Shown in pieces: positions 9,741 to 18,463 of a DNA stretch of 39,858 bases. The stretch is from Xylophilus sp. ASV27. Its GTDB lineage: Bacteria > Pseudomonadota > Gammaproteobacteria > Burkholderiales > Burkholderiaceae_C. A program made the translations under genes and the position numbers. Each line of letters opens with the position of its first letter. The stretch's first letter is position 1. The notes beneath the pieces are model-generated. The model searched no databases and was not told where the DNA came from. It saw only the letters and a program-made list of their open reading frames with translations. Where the stretch lies: positions 1-39,858 of the forward strand of contig NZ_JAELTO010000032.1 of NCBI RefSeq assembly GCF_016428875.1, read 5' to 3'.

Positions 9741-11618
9741 TCACTGCATCATGGCCTGCACCGCCGCCCGCAGCGGCGCCGAACCGTGGTGGGGATTGGC
9801 CGCGTCGAAGGACATGACATTGCTCACGCCCTCGCGCCAGGGGCCCGAGCCCTGCGCTTCCGCAAAGAAGGACAGGAACCGCGCGCCATGCTCGGCATGC
9901 CGGCGCAGCACTGCCTTCAACTGATCGGGCGACATGGCGCGCAGGGGGTGGAACTCGGTCACGCCGTAGAAGTCGCGGCCACTGTGGCGCAGCCAGTCGA
10001 AGAAGGACGCGCCATAGCTGGCTTCGCCGTAGAGACTCACGCCCAGCCCCAGGCGAGCCGGCACGTCCAGGTCCTGCTCGACCGCGAACTTGCTCACGTC
10101 CCAGCCCGGATTGACGAAGGGCAGTATCTGGTGGGAATAGATGCGCTCGGGCGGCACGCAGGAGCCGGCCACTACCGCACGGAAGTGGTCCAGGTAGTCG
10201 CGCACCTGGCGCGCGCGGAACGCGTTCCATAGCGGGACCAGCGGATTGAAGTAGTACGAAGAGAGTTCGGCCGGCGCATCCACATGGAACTCCACCCCGG
10301 GCGGCACCGGCGCCGCGACTGGCAGCGGGCGCGATGGCAGAGCCTGCGGCGCGGTCTGCGCCCGGTCCATGATGGCGATGTGGCGGGTGTCCAGGCGCGC
10401 CAGGAGCCCGCCCTCCTCCATGTAGATGTCGAGGCGATGCATGCCCGGCGGCAGGCCCGCATACGCGAGATCGAAGCGCCAGCCCAGGTCCGCAGTCTTG
10501 AACTCCGGCCGCGCCGCCAGCACGTCCTGCCGGCCGAAGCGCGCCTGCACCCGCCCCGCCAGGCTGCCATCCAGGTAGACCCTGACCCAGGGAGCGTCGG
10601 CCGCGCCGCGGCCCGGGGCGTGCAGCCAGCCCATCACCGGCAGGGTACCGGCGGCATAGGCGTCGATGTGCTCCCAATAGTGCCGAAGAGGCTGAGAGCG
10701 TATGTCCCTGGAGGGTGGCGCCAATTCGTCGAAACTGCGAAAGCCGGCCCCCAGTTGGGCGTTGAGGCGCTCGACCGTGCCGAAACGCTGCCGCAGGAAC
10801 TGCCGGAAGCCCTGCACGCTCGCCGCGCTGTAGTCCGTGGTCACGTAGGGCCCGGAAAACCCCATGCCATCCTCGAAGCGGGGAAACATCTGGTGCAGCT
10901 CGCCCAGCAGCGTCACCCCGCGCACCCGCTCCCGCGCGGCCTGAGGCAGGCCGCAGACCCCCTGCAGCAAGGCCCGGACCACCGACTCCCGGGCGCGGGT
11001 GATGCCGTTGTCCAGCCGCACGAAGGACCAGGGGTAGATATCGGTCTGGTAGTAGCGGTCCTTGCCCAGCGGCCCTTCGGGGGTCTGCAGCAGGTTGTCG
11101 GCATCCTGCGCCAGCGCGGCCTCGGCCGGCGCGGCGCTGCCGAAGTGGGTGGAGAACAGGTACAGCACCACGGGCCGGTCGGCGTCGCGCACCGAGCGCA
11201 CGGCACGCCCGACGGCCTCCTGGTCCACGGTCCACTGGCCCTGCTGCAGCGTCAGGAACTTGAGCAGCGGCAGGTTCAGGGTGTAGCCCATCTCGAGCGT
11301 GCCGTCCCGGCTGGTGCGGCGCTCGCCCAGGGCGCGCAGGGTGGACTCGATGATGGGCGCGGCCGACGCCTGCGCACCCTGGCACTCCCGCGCGATCGCC
11401 GGCGACCTGGCCGCCTCCTCGGGCCGGTCGGCGAACAGGCAGGCATCCAGGCCCATCATGGGCGCCAGCAGCAGAGGCCCGGGACGCGAGGACGCCAGCA
11501 CCCCCAGCAACAGCACGATCGCCACGAAGGCCAGGAGCGCCACGGCCAGTGCACGGGAACCTGCATCGCCGGCCTGCCGGTCACCGGAGCCGGACGAAGA
11601 TGAGTGGGAAGAAGTCAT
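9741..11618 (-). CDS. Membrane-anchored GH42-like (beta-galactosidase-type) protein
   Basis: A 625-residue protein with a Ser/Gly-rich N-terminus, one hydrophobic segment (about 22-43, ALAVALLAFVAIVLLLGVLA) and the rest outside the cytoplasm. The segment GFRQFLRQRFGTVERLNAQL followed by GAGFRSFDEL resembles the GH42 signature region, where a conserved Leu-Asn-X-Trp-Gly motif is followed by an aromatic segment. Around it are barrel-like strands (VVLYLFSTHFG, VRGVTLLGELHQMFPRFED, GVTEFHPLRAM). A beta-rich insert (about VYLDGSLAGRV to IYMEEGG) looks like a carbohydrate- or Ig-type domain. The ATG at 11618 is preferred because upstream codons shadow the next gene. It sits between a glycosyltransferase and a WecA-type gene, so trimming or remodelling the surface polysaccharide is plausible. 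Activity is unproven and the family call is from motif reading alone. Confidence 0.6.
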   Translation of the reverse strand: MTSSHSSSSGSGDRQAGDAGSRALAVALLAFVAIVLLLGVLASSRPGPLLLAPMMGLDACLFADRPEEAARSPAIARECQGAQASAAPIIESTLRALGERRTSRDGTLEMGYTLNLPLLKFLTLQQGQWTVDQEAVGRAVRSVRDADRPVVLYLFSTHFGSAAPAEAALAQDADNLLQTPEGPLGKDRYYQTDIYPWSFVRLDNGITRARESVVRALLQGVCGLPQAARERVRGVTLLGELHQMFPRFEDGMGFSGPYVTTDYSAASVQGFRQFLRQRFGTVERLNAQLGAGFRSFDELAPPSRDIRSQPLRHYWEHIDAYAAGTLPVMGWLHAPGRGAADAPWVRVYLDGSLAGRVQARFGRQDVLAARPEFKTADLGWRFDLAYAGLPPGMHRLDIYMEEGGLLARLDTRHIAIMDRAQTAPQALPSRPLPVAAPVPPGVEFHVDAPAELSSYYFNPLVPLWNAFRARQVRDYLDHFRAVVAGSCVPPERIYSHQILPFVNPGWDVSKFAVEQDLDVPARLGLGVSLYGEASYGASFFDWLRHSGRDFYGVTEFHPLRAMSPDQLKAVLRRHAEHGARFLSFFAEAQGSGPWREGVSNVMSFDAANPHHGSAPLRAAVQAMMQ

Positions 11619-11661
11619 GGAATCCAATGAAAGACGTGGCGGCCGGCGCGCACCGCCCTGC

Positions 11662-12429
11662 TCATGCCGAAGGAACAAGGTAGCGGCGCGCCCACAGATA
11701 GCGCCACAGCACGGCGCCCGTCCACAGCCGCCACAGGCTGCGCAGGTGCCAGGCGAGATGCCGCCACTGCCGGTGGCTGGCGCGCTGCGCTTCGTGTACC
11801 GCATCGACAGGCACGCGCAGCAGCCGCCAGCCGCCCAATTGCAAGCGCAGGCAAAAGTCCACGTCCTCGCAGTACATGAAATAGCGCTCGTCAAAGCCCC
11901 CCAGTTGCCGGTAGACCGGAGCCGGCAGCACCCACAATGCCGCGCTGGCCCAGTCCACCCGCGCGTCCGCGCGCCGCAGCACGCGCCGCCGGAAGAGGGC
12001 CCAGGGCGTCAGCGCCGAGCGCTCGCTGTCCTGGACGGCACCGTCGGCATCGAGCAGGCGGGGGTAGGCGCACCCCACGCCCGGGCGCGCGGCCGCCTCG
12101 CAGAGGGCGTCCCACAGCGAAGGGTCCGGCAGGCGCATGTCGGGATTGAGCACGCAGAACAAGGGCGCATCGGCCCGCTCGAATGCGCGGTTGTGGTTGG
12201 CGCCAAAACCGGCCGGTGCGGCATTCATGACCTGCGTCAGGCGAAACGGCCAGCCGCCTTCCTGCAAGGCGGTGGCGGCGGGCGGCAGATTGTGCGTGAG
12301 GATGACCTGCACGATCCGCCCCGCCCCCGTGCGCGCAAGCTGCTGCAGCAGGCCGGGCAACCAGGCATCGTGTCCGTGGCTCACCACCGACACCGCCAGC
12401 CCGTTTTTTGAATCGTCTCGCCTCGTCAC
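11662..12429 (-). CDS. GT2 glycosyltransferase, rhamnosyltransferase-like
   Basis: A 255-residue single-domain GT2 enzyme. Motifs are VVSHGHD at the start of the fold, GFGANHNRAF, the metal-site equivalent LNPDM, and GGFDERYFMYCEDVDFCLRL, the pattern seen in WbbL-type rhamnosyltransferases. A role adding L-rhamnose fits the presence of rfbBDAC in the window, but donor identity is inferred. The start is GTG at 12429. It lies back to back with the plus-strand methyltransferase-glycosyltransferase gene; the 65 bp between them must hold both promoters. The downstream GH42-like gene follows after 43 bp. Confidence 0.85.
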   Translation of the reverse strand: MTRRDDSKNGLAVSVVSHGHDAWLPGLLQQLARTGAGRIVQVILTHNLPPAATALQEGGWPFRLTQVMNAAPAGFGANHNRAFERADAPLFCVLNPDMRLPDPSLWDALCEAAARPGVGCAYPRLLDADGAVQDSERSALTPWALFRRRVLRRADARVDWASAALWVLPAPVYRQLGGFDERYFMYCEDVDFCLRLQLGGWRLLRVPVDAVHEAQRASHRQWRHLAWHLRSLWRLWTGAVLWRYLWARRYLVPSA

Positions 12430-12494
12430 GCCTGGCCCGAATGCTCCTGAAAAGCGCGCATTATCCCGCCGGGGGCGCCCGGCATAATCCCGGC

Positions 12495-15400
12495 ATGACC
12501 CAAAAGATAGGAGATCTGCATGTATATCTCCGAGAAATCAAAGACGATGAACGCACGTCCCTGTCGGTCCTCTCGGGCCTGATCAGCCCTGGCGCCACCG
12601 TGCTGGACCTGGGCACGGGCAGCGGCGCGCTGGGCCAGTATCTGCGGGAAACCAGGCAATGCACGGTCGATGGCGTCACGTTCAATGAAGAAGAGGCAGC
12701 GCACGCCCGGCCTCACTATCGGCGCCTGGAAGTGGCCGACCTGGACAATTGCGACCTGGTGCAGATGTTCGGGGGCATGCGCTACGACGCCATCGTCTGC
12801 GCCGACGTGCTGGAACACCTGCGCAACCCCACCCGCATCCTGGACGCCGCGCGCACCCTGCTCACGCCGCAAGGCCAGGTGCTGATCTCGATCCCCAATG
12901 CGGCCTATTGCGGGCTGATCGGCGAGCTGATGCTCGGGGAATTCCGCTACCGCGAAGAGGGCCTGCTCGACGGCACCCACCTGCGCTTCTTCACGCGCCG
13001 CTCGCTGTCGCGCTTCCTCCAGGAAGCCGGCTGGAGCCTGGAGGGGCTGGAGGAAATCCGCCGCGAACTCGCGGCCTCCGAATTCAAGGTGGCTTTCGAC
13101 AACCTGCCACCTGCCGTGGCGCGCTACCTGCTGGCGCGGCCGGACTCCCTCACCTACCAGTTCATCGCCCGCACACGGCCGGCCGCCGAGGGCGCAGCGC
13201 CCGGGCCGCTGCCGCCCGGCCCCGAGGACGGCCGCGCCGTCTTCACCGCCGAGCTGTACCTGGGCCGTGACGGCCGCTACGACGAAGCATCCAAGCTCAC
13301 GGCCATCGGCACCATCGGCGAGCCGCGGCAGACGCTGCGCTTCGCATTGCCCGCCGGTGCCGGCACCACCCAGTTGCGGCTGGACCCGGCAGACCGGCCC
13401 GGCTTTCTGCACCTGCACGCCCTGACGCTGCGCGGCGCCCGGGACGAAGTCCTGTGGCGCTGGGACGGCGGCGCCGACGGCCTCGGCGCGCTGCTGGAGG
13501 CACAGCACCAGCAGATGGTGCTGTCGAACAATGCGATGCTGCCCGATGCGGCCATGGTGCTGCTGCACGGCGAGGACCCCTGGATCGAGCTGCCGATCCC
13601 GCCGCAGACCACCCGGGCCGCGTGCGCCCTGGAAGTCGAGCTGGGCTGGCCCATGTCGGCCGACTACCTGGCGCTTTCCGGCAGCGTCACGCCGCTGGCG
13701 CAGCGCATCGAGGAACTGCGGCGGCAGGCCGCGGCCGACCATGCCGAGCACGAGCGCACCCTGGAGCACGAGCGCAGGGAGGCGCTGCACGCCCTGCAGC
13801 AGGAGCGCGCCGAGACCGCCAGCGTCAGCCAGCAGCGCGTGCACCTGGCCGAGCAGAACAAGCTGCTGCAGGAACAGCGCCGCGGACTGAGCGCCGAACT
13901 CAATGCGCTGAAGTCCGACCACCACCGCCTGGTCGGCGAATTCGACCAGTTGGCCACCCACCTGCGCTGGATCGAGCAGTCCACCGTCTTCCGCGCCACG
14001 CGGCCGGTGGTCAAGGCCAAGATGTGGCTTCAGCAGCAGTTGAAGCTGTCGGCCGGCCGCGGCACCGCCGAGCCCCGCGACGCGCAACCGGTGACGCCGC
14101 CGGCGCAGCCGGTCGACGTGATCGTCCCGGTCTACCGCGGGCTGGAAGACACCCGCCGCTGCGTCGAGTCGGTGCTGGCCCAGAACTGCCGGACGCCGCT
14201 GCGCCTGATCGTCATCAACGACGCCAGCCCGGAGCCCGAAGTCACCCAGTGGCTGCGCAGCATGGCGGGCCAGGACAGCCGCTATCTGCTGGTCGAAAAC
14301 GAGCAGAACCTCGGCTTCGTCGGCACCGTCAACCGCGGCATGGCCCTGAGCGAAGCGCACGACGTGGTGCTGCTCAACAGCGACGCCGAGGTCGCGAACG
14401 ACTGGCTCGACCGCCTGCGCCGCGCGGCCTACTCCGACGCGCGCGTGGCCTCGGTCACGCCCTTCTCCAACAACGCCACCATCTGCAGCTATCCGCGCTT
14501 CTGCCAGGACAACGCGCTGCCGGCCGGCTACGACACGGCCGCGCTCGACCGGCTTTTCGCCGCCGCCAATGCGGGCCAGGTGGCCGACGTGCCCACCGGC
14601 ATCGGCTTCTGCATGTACATCCGGCGCGACTGCCTCGACCAGGTCGGCCTGTTCGACGTCGAAACCTTCGGCAAGGGCTACGGCGAAGAGAACGATTTCT
14701 GCCTGCGCGCCGCGGCCGCCGGCTGGCGCAACCTGCATGCGCTGGACACCTTCGTCATGCACGCCGGCGGCGTGAGCTTCGGTGACGCCAAGAGCCCGCG
14801 CGAGCGCGCCGCCATGGAAACGCTGCGGCGCATGTACCCGCACTACGAGCCCGCCATTCACCGCTTCATCGCCGACGACCCGGCGCGCGGCGCGCGGCAG
14901 GCGGTGGACCTGGCCCGGGTGCGGGCGCGCGGCCTGCCGGTGGTCCTGGCCGTCATGCACGACCGCCAGGGCGGCACCCTGCGGCACGTGGGCGAACTGG
15001 CGGAACACCTGAGCGACCACGCCAGCTTCTTCATGCTCGCGCCCACGCACGGCGGCGTGCTGCTGCGGCTGGTGGGCCGGGATGAAGCGCTGGCCATGAT
15101 GTTCCGCCTGCCCGAGGAATTCGACGATCTCGTCGCCGCCCTGCGGGCCCTGGGCGTGCGCCACATCCACTACCACCACCTGCTGGGGCACGGGGAGGAG
15201 GTCATGGCGCTGCCCGAGCGCCTGGGCCTGCCCTTCGACTTCACCGCGCACGACTTTTACGCGCTGTGCCCGCAGATCTCCATGACCGACAAGCGCAACG
15301 GCTACTGCGGCGAGGAAGGCCGGGGGCAATGCATGGACTGCCTGGAGAGCAGCCCGGCCCCGGGCGGCATGGACATCGATGCTTGGCGCGCGCGCCACGG

Positions 15401-16319
15401 CAGCTTCGTGCTGCGCGCGCGCCACGTGCTGGTCCCCAGCCGCGATGCCGCGCGCCGCTTCCTGCGCTACCTGCCGCAGGCCGACGTGTGCGTGGCGCCC
15501 CACACCGACGTGGCGGCCGACAAGCCCCTGCCGGCGCCCGCGCCCCGCCGCCTGCCCGAGGACGCGCCGCTGAAGGTCGTGGTCATCGGCGCCCTCAGCC
15601 CGATCAAGGGCGCCGACGTGCTGGAAGACGTGGCGGTCGAGGCCCACAGGCGCGGCGCCCCGGTGGAATTCCATTTGCTGGGCTACGCCTACCGCAACCT
15701 GCGCACCCGGCCCAAGAGCGCGCTGAGCGTGCACGGCGAGTACGACGAGGCCGAACTGCCCGAACTCCTGCGCTGGCTCCAGCCCGACCTGATCTGGTTC
15801 CCGGCCCAGTGGCCCGAAACCTACAGCTACACCCTGAGCGCCTGCCTGCAGGCCGGCATGCCCGTGGTGGCGCCGGACCTGGGCGCTTTCCCCGAACGCC
15901 TGAGCGGACGCAAATGGACCTGGCTGCGGCCCTGGAACACACCCGCGGGCGAGTGGCTGCGCTTCTTCGAGGACTTGCGCGAGCGGCACTTCGTCACCGG
16001 CACCTCGCCGTCCCCCTACTGGGCGGTGGCGCCCCATCCCGGCACCGAGGCCCTGATCCAGGACTGGGACTATGCGCGCGACTACCTGACCCACCTCGAC
16101 CGCCTGCCGCCCACGCCGCCCACCGAGCCGCTGACGCGCGAGTTCATCGCCGCGCACCAGCCCGACCGTACCGACCTGCCCGGCCAGACCGGCCTGCATG
16201 CGCGGCGCGGCCTGCTGCGCATGCTGGTGCGGCTGCGCTCTGCGCCGGGGCTGCGCGGCGTCGCCCGGGCGATCCCACTACGAGTACAAACGCGCATCAA
16301 GAGTTGGCTGAGCACATGA
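12495..16319 (+). CDS. Methyltransferase / coiled-coil / GT2 / GT4 fusion protein
   Basis: 1274 residues with four recognisable parts. Residues 1-190 are a class I methyltransferase (VLDLGTGSGALG 36-47, DVLEHLRNP 104-112, SIPNA, DGTHLRFFT). Residues about 245-395 are a beta-rich region of unknown role. A heptad-rich coiled coil covers about 400-495, ending in a STVFRATRP motif like that of other O-antigen transferases. A GT2 domain runs about 540-770 (VIVPVYRG, INDASPE, LLNSDAEV 627-634, GYGEENDFCLR). A GT4 domain runs about 815-1200 (QGGTLRHV, TAHDFYALCPQ, Cys 938/946/949, VIGALSPIKGAD, ETYSYTLSACLQAG). The ATG at 12495 begins just before the methyltransferase fold; the 29 upstream in-frame codons overlap the divergent gene region. 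The stop overlaps the next gene's ATG (ATGA). Confidence 0.9.
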   Translation: MTQKIGDLHVYLREIKDDERTSLSVLSGLISPGATVLDLGTGSGALGQYLRETRQCTVDGVTFNEEEAAHARPHYRRLEVADLDNCDLVQMFGGMRYDAIVCADVLEHLRNPTRILDAARTLLTPQGQVLISIPNAAYCGLIGELMLGEFRYREEGLLDGTHLRFFTRRSLSRFLQEAGWSLEGLEEIRRELAASEFKVAFDNLPPAVARYLLARPDSLTYQFIARTRPAAEGAAPGPLPPGPEDGRAVFTAELYLGRDGRYDEASKLTAIGTIGEPRQTLRFALPAGAGTTQLRLDPADRPGFLHLHALTLRGARDEVLWRWDGGADGLGALLEAQHQQMVLSNNAMLPDAAMVLLHGEDPWIELPIPPQTTRAACALEVELGWPMSADYLALSGSVTPLAQRIEELRRQAAADHAEHERTLEHERREALHALQQERAETASVSQQRVHLAEQNKLLQEQRRGLSAELNALKSDHHRLVGEFDQLATHLRWIEQSTVFRATRPVVKAKMWLQQQLKLSAGRGTAEPRDAQPVTPPAQPVDVIVPVYRGLEDTRRCVESVLAQNCRTPLRLIVINDASPEPEVTQWLRSMAGQDSRYLLVENEQNLGFVGTVNRGMALSEAHDVVLLNSDAEVANDWLDRLRRAAYSDARVASVTPFSNNATICSYPRFCQDNALPAGYDTAALDRLFAAANAGQVADVPTGIGFCMYIRRDCLDQVGLFDVETFGKGYGEENDFCLRAAAAGWRNLHALDTFVMHAGGVSFGDAKSPRERAAMETLRRMYPHYEPAIHRFIADDPARGARQAVDLARVRARGLPVVLAVMHDRQGGTLRHVGELAEHLSDHASFFMLAPTHGGVLLRLVGRDEALAMMFRLPEEFDDLVAALRALGVRHIHYHHLLGHGEEVMALPERLGLPFDFTAHDFYALCPQISMTDKRNGYCGEEGRGQCMDCLESSPAPGGMDIDAWRARHGSFVLRARHVLVPSRDAARRFLRYLPQADVCVAPHTDVAADKPLPAPAPRRLPEDAPLKVVVIGALSPIKGADVLEDVAVEAHRRGAPVEFHLLGYAYRNLRTRPKSALSVHGEYDEAELPELLRWLQPDLIWFPAQWPETYSYTLSACLQAGMPVVAPDLGAFPERLSGRKWTWLRPWNTPAGEWLRFFEDLRERHFVTGTSPSPYWAVAPHPGTEALIQDWDYARDYLTHLDRLPPTPPTEPLTREFIAAHQPDRTDLPGQTGLHARRGLLRMLVRLRSAPGLRGVARAIPLRVQTRIKSWLST

Positions 16320-17473
16320 AGACAGCCCATATGGGGAACAAAGACCCCGCACATCACATGCAGGTGATCGATGGCATTCGCAGTGCCAGTACTCGTTGGT
16401 CGACACTCGATGGCTTGCGCGGCATGATTGCAGTTACCGTACTGGTGGGTCATGTTCAATATTCATGGTTACCTGGATCATTCATCTTCATGGATACCTT
16501 CTTCATGATGAGTGGTTTCTTGATTACACGCATTCTTGTGCGCCAATGGCAACAGAATGGAAAAATCAATCTTCTGGAGTTTTATCGGCGGCGCTTCCGA
16601 AGATTGGCACCAGCGTTATTGCTGGTAGTCGCTTTCGTTGGACTGTGCAGCGCGCTCATCGGTCGAACGAGCCCCAACCCCGGGTTGCATCTGCTGGCAG
16701 CGATCTTTTATTTTGAAAATTGGTTGCGTGCGCTTGCTATACCACACGACGGCATCCTTGGCCACACCTGGTCGTTGGCCATTGAGGAGCAGTTCTACCT
16801 CGTATGGCCTCTGCTGCTTATCGCTGGACTGTCCATCGGACCCGCACCCCGCAACCTTGCCAATAGCACCGGAACACCATCTGCATTACATTCGACCCGC
16901 TGGATCGTATTTTTAAGTGCTGTCGTGATTCTCTGTATGGCATGGCGCACCCACCTTGCATTACGAGGCGTGCCCATAGAACGACTCTACAATGGCACCG
17001 ACATGCGACTCGATAGCCTGGGACTAGGGGCTCTTCTGGCGCTCACGTTCCACACTCGACACGTCCGCGCGATATCCAATTGGCTCGCATCAGGCTGGGC
17101 CAGTACCGCTGTGCTTGCACTGTTGTGGTGGGCGGCTTTCAATGTCGATTTTCGTTGGCATATTTGGTATGCGTGGATTCAACCAATTTGCACGTTGCTA
17201 TCACTGGCGCTTCTGGCAGGCCTCCTGGCTATGCCACCTACCACCTATCTTTTCAAATTATTCTCCCACCCGGCAATACGGTATGTGGGCACAATCAGCT
17301 ACGGCTTCTATCTGTGGCACTACCCTCTAATAGACTTGAGCAGAGAACTGCTACAACTCCAACCAGTCGGGGTTTTATTGATAAGCGCTTCATTGACCCT
17401 GCTACTAGCCAGCATTTCGTATCACTTCTTGGAACTTCCCTTGCTGGGCGGCAAACGGAATTCGGCTCGATGA
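16316..17473 (+). CDS. Acyltransferase family 3 (OafA-like O-acyltransferase)
   Basis: A 385-residue multi-pass membrane protein that would O-acylate, probably O-acetylate, the polysaccharide. Arg35 and His46 (LDGLRGMIAVTVLVGH) keep the spacing of the catalytic Arg/His pair of this family. Other hallmarks are FFMMSGFLITRIL, FYRRRFRRLAPA, HTWSLAIEEQFYLVWPLLL and MRLDSLGLGALLA. It has only the membrane domain and lacks the C-terminal SGNH hydrolase domain of some OafA proteins. Its ATG overlaps the preceding stop (ATGA), so translation is coupled to the GT2/GT4 fusion gene. Base composition is much lower in GC than that gene, pointing to recent acquisition. It converges with the next gene, 19 bp between stops. 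Confidence 0.92.
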   Translation: MKTAHMGNKDPAHHMQVIDGIRSASTRWSTLDGLRGMIAVTVLVGHVQYSWLPGSFIFMDTFFMMSGFLITRILVRQWQQNGKINLLEFYRRRFRRLAPALLLVVAFVGLCSALIGRTSPNPGLHLLAAIFYFENWLRALAIPHDGILGHTWSLAIEEQFYLVWPLLLIAGLSIGPAPRNLANSTGTPSALHSTRWIVFLSAVVILCMAWRTHLALRGVPIERLYNGTDMRLDSLGLGALLALTFHTRHVRAISNWLASGWASTAVLALLWWAAFNVDFRWHIWYAWIQPICTLLSLALLAGLLAMPPTTYLFKLFSHPAIRYVGTISYGFYLWHYPLIDLSRELLQLQPVGVLLISASLTLLLASISYHFLELPLLGGKRNSAR

Positions 17474-17492
17474 TCTTTAAGTGTCTAGAAAA

Positions 17493-18380
17493 TTACGGCC
17501 GAGTTATCACGTAGGCATCCTGATGCGCCCAAAAATGGGCTGGGCTAAACAGAGCCAACCTATCTGAACCCATGCTTTCAGCAATACGCGCCAGCACGAA
17601 ATCCTTTGAAGTGAAGGTAGTGCCGTATTCAGCCGTATCGATAGCAAGTGATTCGCTAGCGGGGACAAAGTGGAATCCATTCGCATCCAACGTCACCCCT
17701 TGCCGGCGCACAGCCTCCGCTCCGTGGGTCGTGAAAACAAGAACACCTCCAGGCGCTACACAGTCATACAGCCGTGCGAGCCAACGCCGCCAGGTACTAA
17801 GTGGTAGATGGCTGAACAGCGAAAGCGCGAACACGACATCATACGTATCTGAGAGTTCCAGCGCCTCGGGCACCACTGCGGACTGAACACCTTCAACGCC
17901 CAATGTCTGGCGACAAAATTGCACCGCATCCGGCACGATGTCCGATACCACGACACGATCCGCCCCCAGAGCCTTGACTAAATGACGAGTGAAGCGCCCA
18001 TGCCCGTTGGCAAACTCTAAAAATCGGTGCACTCCTGCCAATGGTCGGTCGATACGTTCAAGAAGCAGCATCAATTCAGACAAGGTGCGCCAGCCATCCG
18101 CGAAGTAGTCGCGCAACGGGTTAATACTGGTTGGGTGAGTAGAAAAAAATCGAAAAATATCGTCCGCAGGTGCAATTGCGCATTGCACACCTACCCAAGG
18201 CGAAAATGCACCGTCCAACAAATGGTGCTCTATCAAATTGTGCGCCGATATACGTGTTTCTTCATACTGACGCGCACGGCATAGGAAATTGGCCGCTGCG
18301 GCCAGGTCTCCGGACTTTATGCAAGCTTGCCCCAGCGCCAGCAATTCGGCGGGCGTCTCGCCATTCAGTGATTCGTACAT
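17493..18380 (-). CDS. SAM-dependent methyltransferase with helical N-terminal region
   Basis: 295 residues. The first 60 or so are helical and TPR-like (ELLALGQACIKSGDLAAAAN). The class I methyltransferase core follows, with motif I FLEFANGHGRFTRHL (near 120), VVVSDIVPDAVQFC, a DVVFALSLFSHLP segment, and VAPGGVLVFTTHG. Similar cores occur in multidomain O-antigen proteins. It follows the second wzt on the same strand after 83 bp and shares the low-GC composition of that gene's 3' end. A role in methylating the exported chain, perhaps creating the mark read by this Wzt, is inferred from that linkage only. Confidence 0.8.
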   Translation of the reverse strand: MYESLNGETPAELLALGQACIKSGDLAAAANFLCRARQYEETRISAHNLIEHHLLDGAFSPWVGVQCAIAPADDIFRFFSTHPTSINPLRDYFADGWRTLSELMLLLERIDRPLAGVHRFLEFANGHGRFTRHLVKALGADRVVVSDIVPDAVQFCRQTLGVEGVQSAVVPEALELSDTYDVVFALSLFSHLPLSTWRRWLARLYDCVAPGGVLVFTTHGAEAVRRQGVTLDANGFHFVPASESLAIDTAEYGTTFTSKDFVLARIAESMGSDRLALFSPAHFWAHQDAYVITRP

Positions 18381-18463
18381 TCGATCATCTCATATCTTAC
18401 GCACGTCATACTACAAAGCATGTCGTGCAGCAATTTAGTTAAACTGATGCAAGTCTCGCATCT

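Noticed and set aside
12426-16199. A 1257-codon minus-strand open frame opposite the methyltransferase/GT2/GT4 gene
   Set aside because: Same antisense effect: low-complexity His/Gln/Arg/Gly composition, no recognisable fold, and full overlap with a well-supported gene.
15266-16315. N-terminal extension of the acyltransferase frame by 350 codons
   Set aside because: The extension is in a different frame of the GT4 domain and is Arg/Ala/Pro-rich. The acyltransferase proper starts at ATG 16316, which overlaps the previous stop.
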